Shown piece by piece: positions 1-6,387 of a stretch of DNA of 8,711 nt. How positions within the stretch are numbered: the stretch's first letter is position 1; every line of letters begins with the position of its first letter. The position numbers were made by a program, and so were the translations under genes. The DNA is from an uncultured Eubacteriales bacterium (GTDB taxonomy: Bacteria > Bacillota > Clostridia > Oscillospirales > CAG-272): positions 1 through 8,711 of the forward strand of contig CAKSJC010000063.1 of NCBI GenBank assembly GCA_934462885.1, given 5' to 3'. The notes beneath the pieces are model-generated. The model saw nothing but the letters and a program-made list of their open reading frames with translations, made no database searches and was not told the DNA's origin.

Positions 1-669
1 AGCCGCTTCCGTGAAAGGTTCGATATCGAATATCTGAGATCCGACATGGCAGTGAAATCCGTCAAGTATAAGATTTTTCCGAGAAAGAGCTGCTTTAACA
101 AAATCAAATGCCTGACCTGTCATAATTGCCATTCCGAACTTTGAATCCACATTGCCTGTTATTATTTTTTTGTGCGTATGCGGATCAATACCGGGTGTTA
201 TTCTCAGAAGTATATGAGTTTTTTTTGAAAGTTCAGCGGCAATACTGTCAAGAGCAAAGAGTTCGTCTAAACCATCAACTACAATGTGACCTACGCCAAG
301 CTGCAGCGCATATTTCAGATCTTCATCCGTCTTGTTATTTCCGTGAAAAAAAACTTTTTCCATAGGAAAACCTGCCGCATTTATCGTATGAAGCTCTCCT
401 GACGAAACGCAGTCCGCAAAAAGTCCTTCATCATTTATAATTTTATATATTCCTTTATAGCAAAGAGCTTTGCCTGCATAAACGGGATAAGAATTTTTCC
501 CGAAATATGTTGAAAAAGAGTTGCGGTATATACGGCACATTCTGCGTACCGCATCTGTATCAAGGTAATATGCGGGCGTGCCGAAGTTTTGCGACAGCTC
601 AATCGAATCGAGTCCCGCGATTGTCAGATGTCCTTTTTCGTTTACATCGAAGGTTTCATTCAGTATCAT
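1..669 (-). CDS. lysA: Diaminopimelate decarboxylase, N-terminal part (cut by window edge)
   Basis: PLP-dependent decarboxylation of meso-diaminopimelate to L-lysine, the last step of the DAP pathway; cytoplasmic. Reading leftwards from the ATG at 669 gives 223 open codons to the window edge. The fold-type III (alanine racemase-like) barrel is recognisable: YAGKALC at residues 64-70, where K67 is the expected Schiff-base lysine; DCVSSGEL at 86-93; FFHGNNKTDEDL at 107-118; RITPGIDPHTH at 156-166; SKFGM at 176-180; and HCHVGSQI at 206-213. The C-terminal part, with the substrate-binding and dimer-interface Cys region, lies outside the window. Related PLP barrels (arginine, ornithine or carboxynorspermidine decarboxylases) are less likely given YAGKA, HGNNK and HVGSQ. 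It is the third gene of the lon-engB-lysA run, 33 nt after engB, with an AGAGGA ribosome binding site and no promoter of its own seen. Confidence 0.93.
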   Translation of the reverse strand, partial: MILNETFDVNEKGHLTIAGLDSIELSQNFGTPAYYLDTDAVRRMCRIYRNSFSTYFGKNSYPVYAGKALCYKGIYKIINDEGLFADCVSSGELHTINAAGFPMEKVFFHGNNKTDEDLKYALQLGVGHIVVDGLDELFALDSIAAELSKKTHILLRITPGIDPHTHKKIITGNVDSKFGMAIMTGQAFDFVKAALSRKNLILDGFHCHVGSQIFDIEPFTEAA

Positions 670-676
670 TTTAATA

Positions 677-682
677 TCCTCT
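677..682 (-). promoter_or_regulatory. Ribosome binding site of lysA
   Basis: On the minus strand AGAGGA lies 7 nt before the ATG at 669, within the 33-nt engB-lysA gap. It fixes the lysA start. Confidence 0.75.
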
Positions 683-702
683 GGTATGATTTTTGGGCGT
701 TT

Positions 703-1302
703 TTATCCTTCGCACGAAGCTAAGATTTTTTTCCAAAGTTCATCGCGACCCGAATTTGTTTTTGCCGAATACATTATTACATCGATATCTGCGGTAATAG
801 GTTCATTTTTCAAACGTTCAAAGAACGCTTTTTTTTCTGTGGCGTTCAGTTTGTCGGTCTTTGTTCCGATTATAACAAATGGGAGCGCAGTCTCACGCAT
901 ATAATATATCATATCGAGATCATCTGAAGTCGGTCCGTTTCTTGAATCTATGAGTTGGCAGACGAGTTTAACGGAGTCGATAAAATCGTTATTAGTGAAA
1001 AATCCGTCTGTCAAAAGTGACCAACGCTCTTTATCCTCTAAAGAACGTTTGGCGTATCCGTAGCCGGGAAGATCGACAAGATACAATTTTCTATCAATGT
1101 CGTAAAAGTTTACAGTAATTGTTTTTCCCGGTTCTCCGCTGACTCTGGCAAGTGATTTTCTTTGTATGAGAGAGTTAATCAGTGAACTCTTTCCGACATT
1201 TGAACGACCGGAAAAAGCAATTTGAGGTTGAGGGCTGTGAGGAAACTGTTTTATCGTTCCTGCCGTTATCTTAAGGGCAACGTTATTTAAGTTTAATTTC
1301 AT
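703..1302 (-). CDS. engB: Ribosome biogenesis GTPase EngB (YsxC/YihA)
   Basis: Small TRAFAC-class GTPase needed for assembly of the 50S ribosomal subunit. The 199-residue protein has the usual family length and all five G motifs: G1 GRSNVGKS at 32-39, the G2 threonine within GKTITVNFY at 59-67, G3 DLPG at 77-80 followed by YGYAK, G4 TKTD at 147-150, and G5 SAKT at 179-182. The reading frame stays open upstream to an ATG at 1344, but that would add 14 residues inside the end of lon. I chose the ATG at 1302 because GGAG (1310-1313) sits 7 nt before it and because family members begin with a short segment like MKLNLNNV. Its A is also the last base of the lon TAA stop (TAATG), so translation is probably coupled to lon. 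The lon-engB adjacency is the arrangement known from Bacillus (lonA-ysxC). Confidence 0.96.
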   Translation of the reverse strand: MKLNLNNVALKITAGTIKQFPHSPQPQIAFSGRSNVGKSSLINSLIQRKSLARVSGEPGKTITVNFYDIDRKLYLVDLPGYGYAKRSLEDKERWSLLTDGFFTNNDFIDSVKLVCQLIDSRNGPTSDDLDMIYYMRETALPFVIIGTKTDKLNATEKKAFFERLKNEPITADIDVIMYSAKTNSGRDELWKKILASCEG

Positions 1303-3722
1303 TATAAGGCTCCGTAGATGCGATTTGAGCTTGTGTGGGCGCATACGGTTTTTAATAGGTCCGCATTATCGGATTCAACTATACTGTCTGTTTGGGGTTT
1401 AGACTCAAGTGCGTTTTTCAGAACATCGTCAACCGTATCGCAAGGTATAAATTTAACCTCTTTTATCACAGCGGGATCAAGTTCGGGTATATCACGGACA
1501 TTGTCTCTCGGGATTAGAATCGTTCTGATTCCCATGGTATATGCGGCAGTAGACTTTTCTCTAAGTCCGCCTATCGCAAGAACACGACCTGTAAGTGTTA
1601 TTTCACCTGTCATTGCGATATCCGCTCGAACCGGAATACCCGAAAGAGCGCTTACGAGTGATGTTGTGATAGTCACACCGGCGCTCGGTCCGTCTTTCGG
1701 AACAGCTCCTTCGGGAACGTGAATGTGAAGATCTTTAGTTTTATAGAAATCTCCGGCTATGCCGAATTCGCCTGTATGAGCGCGTATGTATGAAACCGCT
1801 ATTCTTGCAGACTCCTTCATAACGTCTCCCAGAGTACCTGTAAGTTCGATTTTTCCGTTGCCGTCAATAGCGAGAGCTTCAACCTTAAGCAGATCCCCTC
1901 CAACTTCTGTATATGCAAGACCGTTTGTGACGCCGACAAGATTTTTTTTCGACATTGCTTCATCGATTATCTTGCGTGGTCCGAGATAATCCTTTATATC
2001 TCCGGCTGAAATCGCAACGGTTTTAATTTTTTCTTCGACTACACGTTTTGCGGCTTTCCTGCAAATGGAAGCAATCTCACGTTCCAGATTACGAACCCCG
2101 GATTCACGTGTATATCCCGTAATAACTTCGTTTACAGCATCGTCCGATATTTTTACTATTCGCTTTGAAAGACCGTGTCTTTTCAACTGTTTCGGAATTA
2201 GATGATTTTTAGCTATTGCAAGTTTCTCGGATGGAGTGTACGTGTTAAGCTCGATTATTTCCATACGGTCAATAAGAGGGCGGGGAATTGTGTCAAGCGT
2301 ATTTGCGGTAGCAATGAACATACATTCCGAAAGATCGACCGGAAGTTCAACAAAGTGATCGCGGAAAGATTTGTTCTGTTCCGAATCAAGAACCTCAAGG
2401 AGCGCCGATGCCGGATCTCCGTGCGCGTCTGAGCACATTTTATCTACTTCGTCAAGAAGCATTACGGGATTAAGAGTTTCTGCCTGTGTCAGAGCGGTTA
2501 TAATACGTCCCGGCATTGATCCGACGTAAGTTTTTCGATGTCCTCGTATATCCGATTCATCGCGTATTCCGCCGAGTGAAACTCTGACATATTTTCGCTT
2601 CATGGCTCTGGCTATTGAAGCGACAAGCGATGTTTTTCCGACTCCGGGAGGACCTACAAAACATATAATTTGGTTTTTTAAGTCCGGATTGAGTTGCTTT
2701 ACCGCGAGGTATTCGAGTATTCTGTCTTTAATTTTTCTGAGTCCTTCATGATCCGCATCAAGTATCTTACTTGCCGCGCTTATATCCAGTCTGTCTTTTG
2801 TCTTTTTTCCAAACGGTATTTCCATACATACATCGAGATAGTTTCTGATGACTGCGGCTTCGGGAGAACCCTGCGGAGTTTTTTCCAGTCGCAGAAGTTC
2901 ACGATTAAGTTTTTGACGTACTTCTTCGGGAAGCTTAAGTTTTTCAAGTTTCTTCGTATACTCATCGACATCATCATCTATACCGAGTTCGTCTTCGATA
3001 ACTTTAAGCTGTTCGCGAAGGTAATATTCGCGCTGGTTGTCATCTACCGCTTTTTTGACCTTGCGTTGGATATCCATTCCCATTTCAAGAAGCTTTATTT
3101 CGTTTTCCATGAGAATAATTGCTTGTTCCGCACGGCGGACCGGATCGTATTCTTCGAGAATCGTCTCTTTGTCTTGATATCTTATAAATACATTTGAAGC
3201 AATAAAATCTGCAAGAAGACCAGGATTTGTTATGGAATTTGCAGCTACAAGAAATTCATCCGAGGAAGAAGGAATAAAGCGGAGCATTTCGTTAAGAGCG
3301 GCAATTGTTTCTTGAATAAGCGCTTCCGTTCGAAGATCGTTTTTTGAAAAATCACCGTGTATCGTTTTTGATATGACTTCAGCAGTCAAATAGCCGTTTT
3401 CGTTGTATATTTTGGAGACAGTACCGCGGCATAATCCCTCCGCTATGACTCTGATGTTTCCGGCCGGTTTTTTCAGAGTTTGTTTTATTTTTGCTACGCA
3501 TCCTACAGTGTAGAGATCGGTTTCTTCCGGAGCATCCGTGTTGATATCTTTTTGTGTGAGAAGAAAAACGAGCATGTCGTCTTTTTCGGCAGCCTCACAT
3601 GCAAGCTTGGATATATCTCTTTCAAGTTCAAAATTTATCGGAAGAGACGGAAAAGCCACGATCCCGCGAAGCGGGATAACGGGAATTTTCAATTTCTGTA
3701 ATTTTTCTATATATTTTGGCAT
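1302..3722 (-). CDS. lon: ATP-dependent protease Lon (LonA type)
   Basis: Hexameric cytoplasmic AAA+ serine protease that degrades misfolded and selected regulatory proteins. The 806-residue chain is a complete LonA. The N-terminal substrate-binding LON domain spans about 12-205 and starts IPVIPLRGIVAFP. A coiled helical linker follows (about 205-300, with REYYLREQLKVIEDELG at 231-247). The AAA+ module carries Walker A GPPGVGKTS at 357-365, Walker B VMLLDEVDK at 420-428, sensor-1 ATANT at 471-475 and the sensor-2 region GVRNLEREI at 542-550. The C-terminal protease domain has PKDGPSAG at 675-682, with the expected nucleophile S680, and REKSTAA at 721-727, with the expected partner K723, so both dyad residues are intact. 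There is no transmembrane insertion, which excludes LonB. The last 30 residues after the protease domain are not conserved-looking. The start is fixed by AAAGGA 6 nt upstream. It is the first gene of the lon-engB-lysA unit. Confidence 0.98.
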   Translation of the reverse strand: MPKYIEKLQKLKIPVIPLRGIVAFPSLPINFELERDISKLACEAAEKDDMLVFLLTQKDINTDAPEETDLYTVGCVAKIKQTLKKPAGNIRVIAEGLCRGTVSKIYNENGYLTAEVISKTIHGDFSKNDLRTEALIQETIAALNEMLRFIPSSSDEFLVAANSITNPGLLADFIASNVFIRYQDKETILEEYDPVRRAEQAIILMENEIKLLEMGMDIQRKVKKAVDDNQREYYLREQLKVIEDELGIDDDVDEYTKKLEKLKLPEEVRQKLNRELLRLEKTPQGSPEAAVIRNYLDVCMEIPFGKKTKDRLDISAASKILDADHEGLRKIKDRILEYLAVKQLNPDLKNQIICFVGPPGVGKTSLVASIARAMKRKYVRVSLGGIRDESDIRGHRKTYVGSMPGRIITALTQAETLNPVMLLDEVDKMCSDAHGDPASALLEVLDSEQNKSFRDHFVELPVDLSECMFIATANTLDTIPRPLIDRMEIIELNTYTPSEKLAIAKNHLIPKQLKRHGLSKRIVKISDDAVNEVITGYTRESGVRNLEREIASICRKAAKRVVEEKIKTVAISAGDIKDYLGPRKIIDEAMSKKNLVGVTNGLAYTEVGGDLLKVEALAIDGNGKIELTGTLGDVMKESARIAVSYIRAHTGEFGIAGDFYKTKDLHIHVPEGAVPKDGPSAGVTITTSLVSALSGIPVRADIAMTGEITLTGRVLAIGGLREKSTAAYTMGIRTILIPRDNVRDIPELDPAVIKEVKFIPCDTVDDVLKNALESKPQTDSIVESDNADLLKTVCAHTSSNRIYGAL
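1310..1313 (-). promoter_or_regulatory. Ribosome binding site of engB inside lon
   Basis: Minus-strand GGAG lies 7 nt before the engB ATG, within the last codons of lon (around GAL-stop). Together with the TAATG stop/start overlap it selects the 1302 start over the upstream in-frame ATG at 1344. Confidence 0.7.
3661..3677 (-). repeat. Perfect 7-bp hairpin in the first codons of lon
   Basis: ATCCCGC and GCGGGAT flank three bases, so the lon mRNA can form a 7-bp GC-rich stem with a UUC loop. It covers codons 16-21 (IPLRGI), 46-62 nt into the coding sequence. A role in translation is inference only; the encoded residues are conserved in Lon and could produce the palindrome by codon choice. Confidence 0.5.
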
Positions 3723-3728
3723 AGTATA

Positions 3729-3734
3729 TCCTTT
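3729..3734 (-). promoter_or_regulatory. Ribosome binding site of lon
   Basis: Minus-strand AAAGGA lies 6 nt before the lon ATG at 3722. Confidence 0.7.
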
Positions 3735-3778
3735 CGCCTTAATTGCGTATTTTTATAACTGTTGAATTGAATATAGCT

Positions 3779-3798
3779 TAATACAACTCATTGTATTA
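3779..3798. repeat. 20-bp inverted repeat over the lon -10/start site (possible operator)
   Basis: TAATACAA and TTGTATTA are perfect 8-bp arms separated by CTCA. The repeat overlaps four bases of the predicted -10 box (3795-3800) and the expected transcription start near 3788. That position suits a repressor operator. It does not match CIRCE (TTAGCACTC-N9-GAGTGCTAA) or the CtsR direct heptad repeat, so the regulator is unknown. A 5' UTR hairpin is an alternative reading. Confidence 0.5.
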
Positions 3799-3823
3799 TA
3801 TCATATAATATCTTTGATTTCCA
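3795..3823 (-). promoter_or_regulatory. Predicted promoter of lon-engB-lysA
   Basis: On the minus strand a perfect -10 TATAAT (3795-3800) is preceded by TGA, giving an extended TGnTATAAT. A weak -35 TGGAAA (3818-3823, four of six matches) lies 17 bp upstream. Transcription would start near 3788, giving a leader of about 65 nt before lon. Confidence 0.6.
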
Positions 3824-3885
3824 TAGAGTAATATTAATAATTGTAACTTTTTTCGCAAATCAAAAAAGGCAAATGCGATTTGTTA

Positions 3886-3905
3886 TATTTGACATTTGTC
3901 AAATA
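3886..3905. repeat. 20-bp inverted repeat upstream of the lon promoter
   Basis: TATTTGACA and TGTCAAATA are perfect 9-bp arms separated by TT. The repeat lies about 60 bp upstream of the lon -35 box and beyond the terminator of the preceding operon. TTTGACA resembles half of a CtsR heptad, but the halves are inverted rather than direct repeats. It is either a regulator binding site or a chance AT-rich palindrome. Confidence 0.5.
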
Positions 3906-3942
3906 AGTCTTAAAGAAGTTTGTTGCTTCTGCGGCGATTGTC

Positions 3943-3983
3943 TAAAAATAAACAAGCTCGGAATTGTTTTATCCGAGCTGTTT
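3943..3983 (-). terminator. Intrinsic terminator of the prfB-trmH operon
   Basis: Directly after the stop of the minus-strand methyltransferase gene, AACAGCTCGGA pairs with TCCGAGCTTGTT (one bulged T) around a loop of about 9 nt, followed on the minus strand by a T-rich run (TTATTTTT, 3943-3950). The position 8 nt past the stop codon and the U-tract support a Rho-independent terminator separating this operon from lon. Confidence 0.85.
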
Positions 3984-3991
3984 CGATGGAG

Positions 3992-4774
3992 TTAATGCAT
4001 TTTCCTGTTTTGACGCATTACCTCATATCCGAGCATTGATGCCGCAGACGCCGCAGAAAGAGAACCCATAAATTCGCGACCGTAATTTATCCGGACAATC
4101 TCATCGGCTGTATCGAGAAGAGAAGAGGATATGCCTCTTTTTTCTCCGCCAACAATAAGGTAGAGCGGATATTTCATATCTGCGTCAAAAGAGGATATGG
4201 AATTTCTTATACCTGCGCATACTATCTTGTAATTATGTTTTTTAAAAAAACCTACCGATATGAGCGTATCGGATTCGAATATGGGAAGAAGCTCGGATGC
4301 TCCGGCGGAAGAGCGGCACACAACTCCCGCTGCGCTCATCCAATTTCGCGGAGAAAGTACGATTCCGTCAACTCCGCACGCGTATAGCGAACGGATTGCA
4401 TAACCGAAATTGTATGGATCTTCAATCCCTTCAATCATTACATAAAAGCCGTTTTCTTTTATTTTTGTGTTTTCGCAAAGTTTGGGTATGGTTCGCGTAG
4501 TGCATTCGGCGATGATTCCGCCGTGTGAATTACCTGTGGAAAGAGAAACAATTTCGGATTCACTTGTTTGGCAGATATCAAATCCCATTTCTTTTGAAAC
4601 TAATTCAAGCCATTTTATATCTTTAATGCGACTTTTTTTCTTTTCGGATGAGAATAAAACACGTTTTATTTTTCTGTCGTTTATACCGTCGGACCATGCT
4701 TTTATGACGGCTCTTATCGACGTCATTCCTTCAAAAAACAAACTGTTGCTGAAACGCGAGATTTCCTTTTCCAT
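3992..4774 (-). CDS. TrmH/SpoU-family RNA 2'-O-methyltransferase
   Basis: SPOUT-class methyltransferase that would put a 2'-O-methyl group on tRNA or rRNA using S-adenosylmethionine; the exact target cannot be read from sequence. The 260-residue protein has an N-terminal substrate-binding part (about 12-95, with FEGMTSI at 14-20 and HGGIIAE at 84-90) and a C-terminal knotted domain. Motif 1 is EDPYNFGYAIRS (118-129, with N122 and R128), motif 2 LIVGGEKRGIS (206-216, with E211) and motif 3 GREFMGSLSAASAA (232-245). Motif 3 departs from the usual SLNVS: the Ser is kept (S238) but the Asn position is S240. The start at 4774 keeps the conserved FEG segment and lies 6 nt after the prfB stop. I see no good ribosome binding site, so translation is probably coupled to prfB. 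An internal ATG at residue 17 follows GAAGGA with no spacing and is unlikely. Confidence 0.88.
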   Translation of the reverse strand: MEKEISRFSNSLFFEGMTSIRAVIKAWSDGINDRKIKRVLFSSEKKKSRIKDIKWLELVSKEMGFDICQTSESEIVSLSTGNSHGGIIAECTTRTIPKLCENTKIKENGFYVMIEGIEDPYNFGYAIRSLYACGVDGIVLSPRNWMSAAGVVCRSSAGASELLPIFESDTLISVGFFKKHNYKIVCAGIRNSISSFDADMKYPLYLIVGGEKRGISSSLLDTADEIVRINYGREFMGSLSAASAASMLGYEVMRQNRKMH

Positions 4775-4780
4775 TTCAGA

Positions 4781-5893
4781 TTAAGCCTGCGCGGCATTCA
4801 TTTTGAGATATGCATTTATGAATCCGTCAATTTCGCCGTCCATGACAGCCTGGATATTTCCATCTTCGTAACCTGTTCTCGCATCCTTTGCGAGAGTGTA
4901 AGGCATAAATACGTAAGAGCGTATCTGTGCTCCCCATTCAATGTTTGTTTTTACACCTTTTATATCGTCGATCTTATCTAATTTTTCCCTCTGTTTTATT
5001 TCCATAAGCTTTGATTTAAGCATTTTCAGTGCAGTTTCTTTATTCTGAAGCTGACTGCGCTCCGTCTGACATCCGACGACTATTCCGGTTGGAATGTGAG
5101 TAATTCTAATTGCGGAGTCAGTCTTGTTTATGTGCTGCCCGCCGGCGCCTGATGAACGGTGAGCGGTTATCTCGAGATCTTCTTCTTTAAGTTCAATCGT
5201 GTTGTCGTCGTCAAATTCGGGCATTACTTCTACCGAAGCAAAGGATGTATGACGTCTGCCGGAAGCGTCAAACGGCGAAACTCTGACAAGACGGTGAACG
5301 CCGTTTTCGCCTTTTAAGTAACCGTAAGCGTTTACGCCTTCTATCATGACGGTTGCGGATTTAAGTCCTGCTTCTTCTCCGTCAAGCCAGTCGAGAAGTT
5401 TAACGGTGTAGCCGTGTTTTTCAGCCCATCTTGTATACATACGGTAAAGCATAAGCGCCCAGTCCTGAGCTTCCGTTCCTCCGGCACCCGGATGGAATGA
5501 AATTATCGCATTATTTTGATCGTACTCGCCGGAAAGCAGTATTTCAATACGCATTCTTTCTTCTTCTTCTTCAATGGCGCGAACATCAGCTTCAACTTCA
5601 GGGATCATGGATTCGTCGGAAGCTTCAATGGCAAGCTCGGCAAGAGTTATAGTGTCTTCAAGCTTAGCCTCAAGATCCTGGTATTCTTTGATTTTGTCTT
5701 TTTTTCGTTTTATTTCTTTGAGCACCTTGCTGGAGTTTTCCTGATTACTCCAGAATTCGGCGTCGTTTGTCTGTTCTTCAAGGGAAGCTACTCTTTGACG
5801 CAACTCATCTATACGAAGAGCGCTGCCGAGTTCTTTAACATTTGTGCGGAAATTTTCTAATTTGTATTTTGCTTCTTCAAGTGCTATTATCAA
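4781..5893 (-). CDS. prfB: Peptide chain release factor 2 (TTG start, no programmed frameshift)
   Basis: Class I release factor that recognises UGA and UAA and triggers peptidyl-tRNA hydrolysis. The 370-residue protein is full length. It has a helical domain 1 (about 1-110), the RF2 stop-codon recognition tripeptide SPF at 206-208 (RVSPFDASGRRHTSF), and the catalytic GGQ at 251-253 within SSGAGGQHINKTDSA. SPF rather than PxT separates it from RF1. The start is TTG at 5893: GGAGGA lies 7 nt upstream, and there is no in-frame ATG near. Most bacterial prfB genes carry a +1 frameshift site (CUU UGA C) around codon 25. Here codons 24-29 read S-A-L-R-I-D straight through (CTT CGT ATA), so the frame is continuous and the autoregulatory frameshift is absent. 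It is the second gene of a three-gene operon, 31 nt after the Cys-rich small gene. Confidence 0.97.
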   Translation of the reverse strand: MIIALEEAKYKLENFRTNVKELGSALRIDELRQRVASLEEQTNDAEFWSNQENSSKVLKEIKRKKDKIKEYQDLEAKLEDTITLAELAIEASDESMIPEVEADVRAIEEEEERMRIEILLSGEYDQNNAIISFHPGAGGTEAQDWALMLYRMYTRWAEKHGYTVKLLDWLDGEEAGLKSATVMIEGVNAYGYLKGENGVHRLVRVSPFDASGRRHTSFASVEVMPEFDDDNTIELKEEDLEITAHRSSGAGGQHINKTDSAIRITHIPTGIVVGCQTERSQLQNKETALKMLKSKLMEIKQREKLDKIDDIKGVKTNIEWGAQIRSYVFMPYTLAKDARTGYEDGNIQAVMDGEIDGFINAYLKMNAAQA

Positions 5894-5900
5894 TTTAATA

Positions 5901-5906
5901 TCCTCC
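5901..5906 (-). promoter_or_regulatory. Strong ribosome binding site selecting the TTG start of prfB
   Basis: Minus-strand GGAGGA lies 7 nt before TTG at 5893. It justifies the non-ATG start, since no ATG is available at a suitable distance. Confidence 0.8.
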
Positions 5907-5924
5907 GGATGTTCTTATATAAGA

Positions 5925-6143
5925 TTAAACTTTTATGTATTCAAGTTTGATTTCTTGTGACGGTGTTGCAGGAGAACGTTTCAGCGGATCATAAGAAAAG
6001 CGGCAGCACGAGTGACTTGCCGAAACAATACCGTTTTTTGAGCACAGCATAGAATCCGTGTCGGAAAGCGACTGAGCTTTTTCACAGTATTTGCAATATT
6101 TTTCCGTTTTATCTGAGATACTCTTTTTCATATCTGTAAACAT
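5925..6143 (-). CDS. Small Cys-rich protein, probable zinc-binding, function unknown
   Basis: A 72-residue hydrophilic protein with five cysteines: a CxxC knuckle in YCKYCEKA (C17, C20), a single C34 in MLCSKNGIVS, and a CC pair in SHSCCRFSYDPLKRSP (C47, C48). The spacing CxxC-N13-C-N12-CC suggests a four-cysteine metal site with one extra Cys; this is inference. The pattern CKYCxxA...C...G.V...xSCxxFxYDPLKRxP is one I associate with conserved hypothetical proteins of Clostridia, but I know of no proven function. It has no signal peptide or membrane segment. It leads the prfB operon and has its own promoter. GGAGG at 6146-6150 is only 2 nt from the ATG at 6143 and 14 nt from the second in-frame ATG at 6131 (MKKSISDK). 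The start is therefore uncertain and the protein could be 68 residues. Confidence 0.8.
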   Translation of the reverse strand: MFTDMKKSISDKTEKYCKYCEKAQSLSDTDSMLCSKNGIVSASHSCCRFSYDPLKRSPATPSQEIKLEYIKV

Positions 6144-6145
6144 TT

Positions 6146-6150
6146 CCTCC
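6146..6150 (-). promoter_or_regulatory. Ribosome binding site with unusual spacing before the Cys-rich gene
   Basis: Minus-strand GGAGG is 2 nt from the ATG at 6143 and 14 nt from the ATG at 6131. Neither is the usual 5-9 nt, which leaves the start codon open. Confidence 0.6.
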
Positions 6151-6173
6151 GCTTTGACACATATATCTATATT

Positions 6174-6202
6174 ATTATATTAGAAAAACAAATAAAAATC
6201 AA
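6174..6202 (-). promoter_or_regulatory. Predicted promoter of the Cys-rich gene-prfB-trmH operon
   Basis: On the minus strand a -35 TTGATT (6197-6202) and a perfect -10 TATAAT (6174-6179) are separated by exactly 17 bp. Transcription would start near 6167, leaving a leader of about 24 nt. Confidence 0.75.
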
Positions 6203-6285
6203 TACTTATATTAAAACTATTTATACGGCGGCGGGAGTTTATTTAAAAATATGTTTATTAAAATATATTATTTTGAAACTTAATA

Positions 6286-6314
6286 TTGCAATTTTGTGTA
6301 ATATATGTTACGAT
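6286..6314 (+). promoter_or_regulatory. Predicted promoter of the RHH-mscL unit
   Basis: TTGCAA (6286-6291), 17 bp, then TACGAT (6309-6314) with a TGT immediately before it (extended -10). A short inverted repeat GTAA-N6-TTAC (6298-6311) lies between and over these boxes and could be an operator for the ribbon-helix-helix protein encoded downstream; that is inference. The leader would be about 65-70 nt. Confidence 0.5.
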
Positions 6315-6387
6315 ATATACAATTAAAATGGAAGTGCACCTGATATTTCATCATTTTTTATATCTATGTGCAAAAAAGAGGAATTTT

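Noticed and set aside
1303..1344. Upstream in-frame ATG extending EngB by 14 residues
   Set aside because: It lies inside lon, lacks a ribosome binding site, and adds sequence not expected in the family; the ATG at 1302 has GGAG at the right distance and overlaps the lon stop.
2694..3197. Plus-strand open frame opposite lon (167 codons)
   Set aside because: Antisense shadow of the lon coding sequence, with a low-complexity Phe/Tyr-rich translation and no ribosome binding site.
3854..3882. Imperfect inverted/direct repeats CAAATC...GATTTG and GCAAAT twice upstream of lon
   Set aside because: Six-base arms with a 15-nt loop in AT-rich DNA are expected by chance; not strong enough to call.
3914..3930. 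AGAAG...CTTCT small stem downstream of the trmH terminator
   Set aside because: Only 5 bp and no U-tract of note; the real terminator lies just before it.
5516..5860. Plus-strand open frame opposite prfB (114 codons)
   Set aside because: The Phe-rich translation is the mirror of the Lys/Glu-rich coiled-coil domain of RF2; it is not a gene.
6286..6387. N-terminal extension of the RHH protein from an ATG at 6286
   Set aside because: It would place coding sequence over the promoter, has no ribosome binding site, and the domain starts right after the ATG at 6388, which has AGAGGAA.
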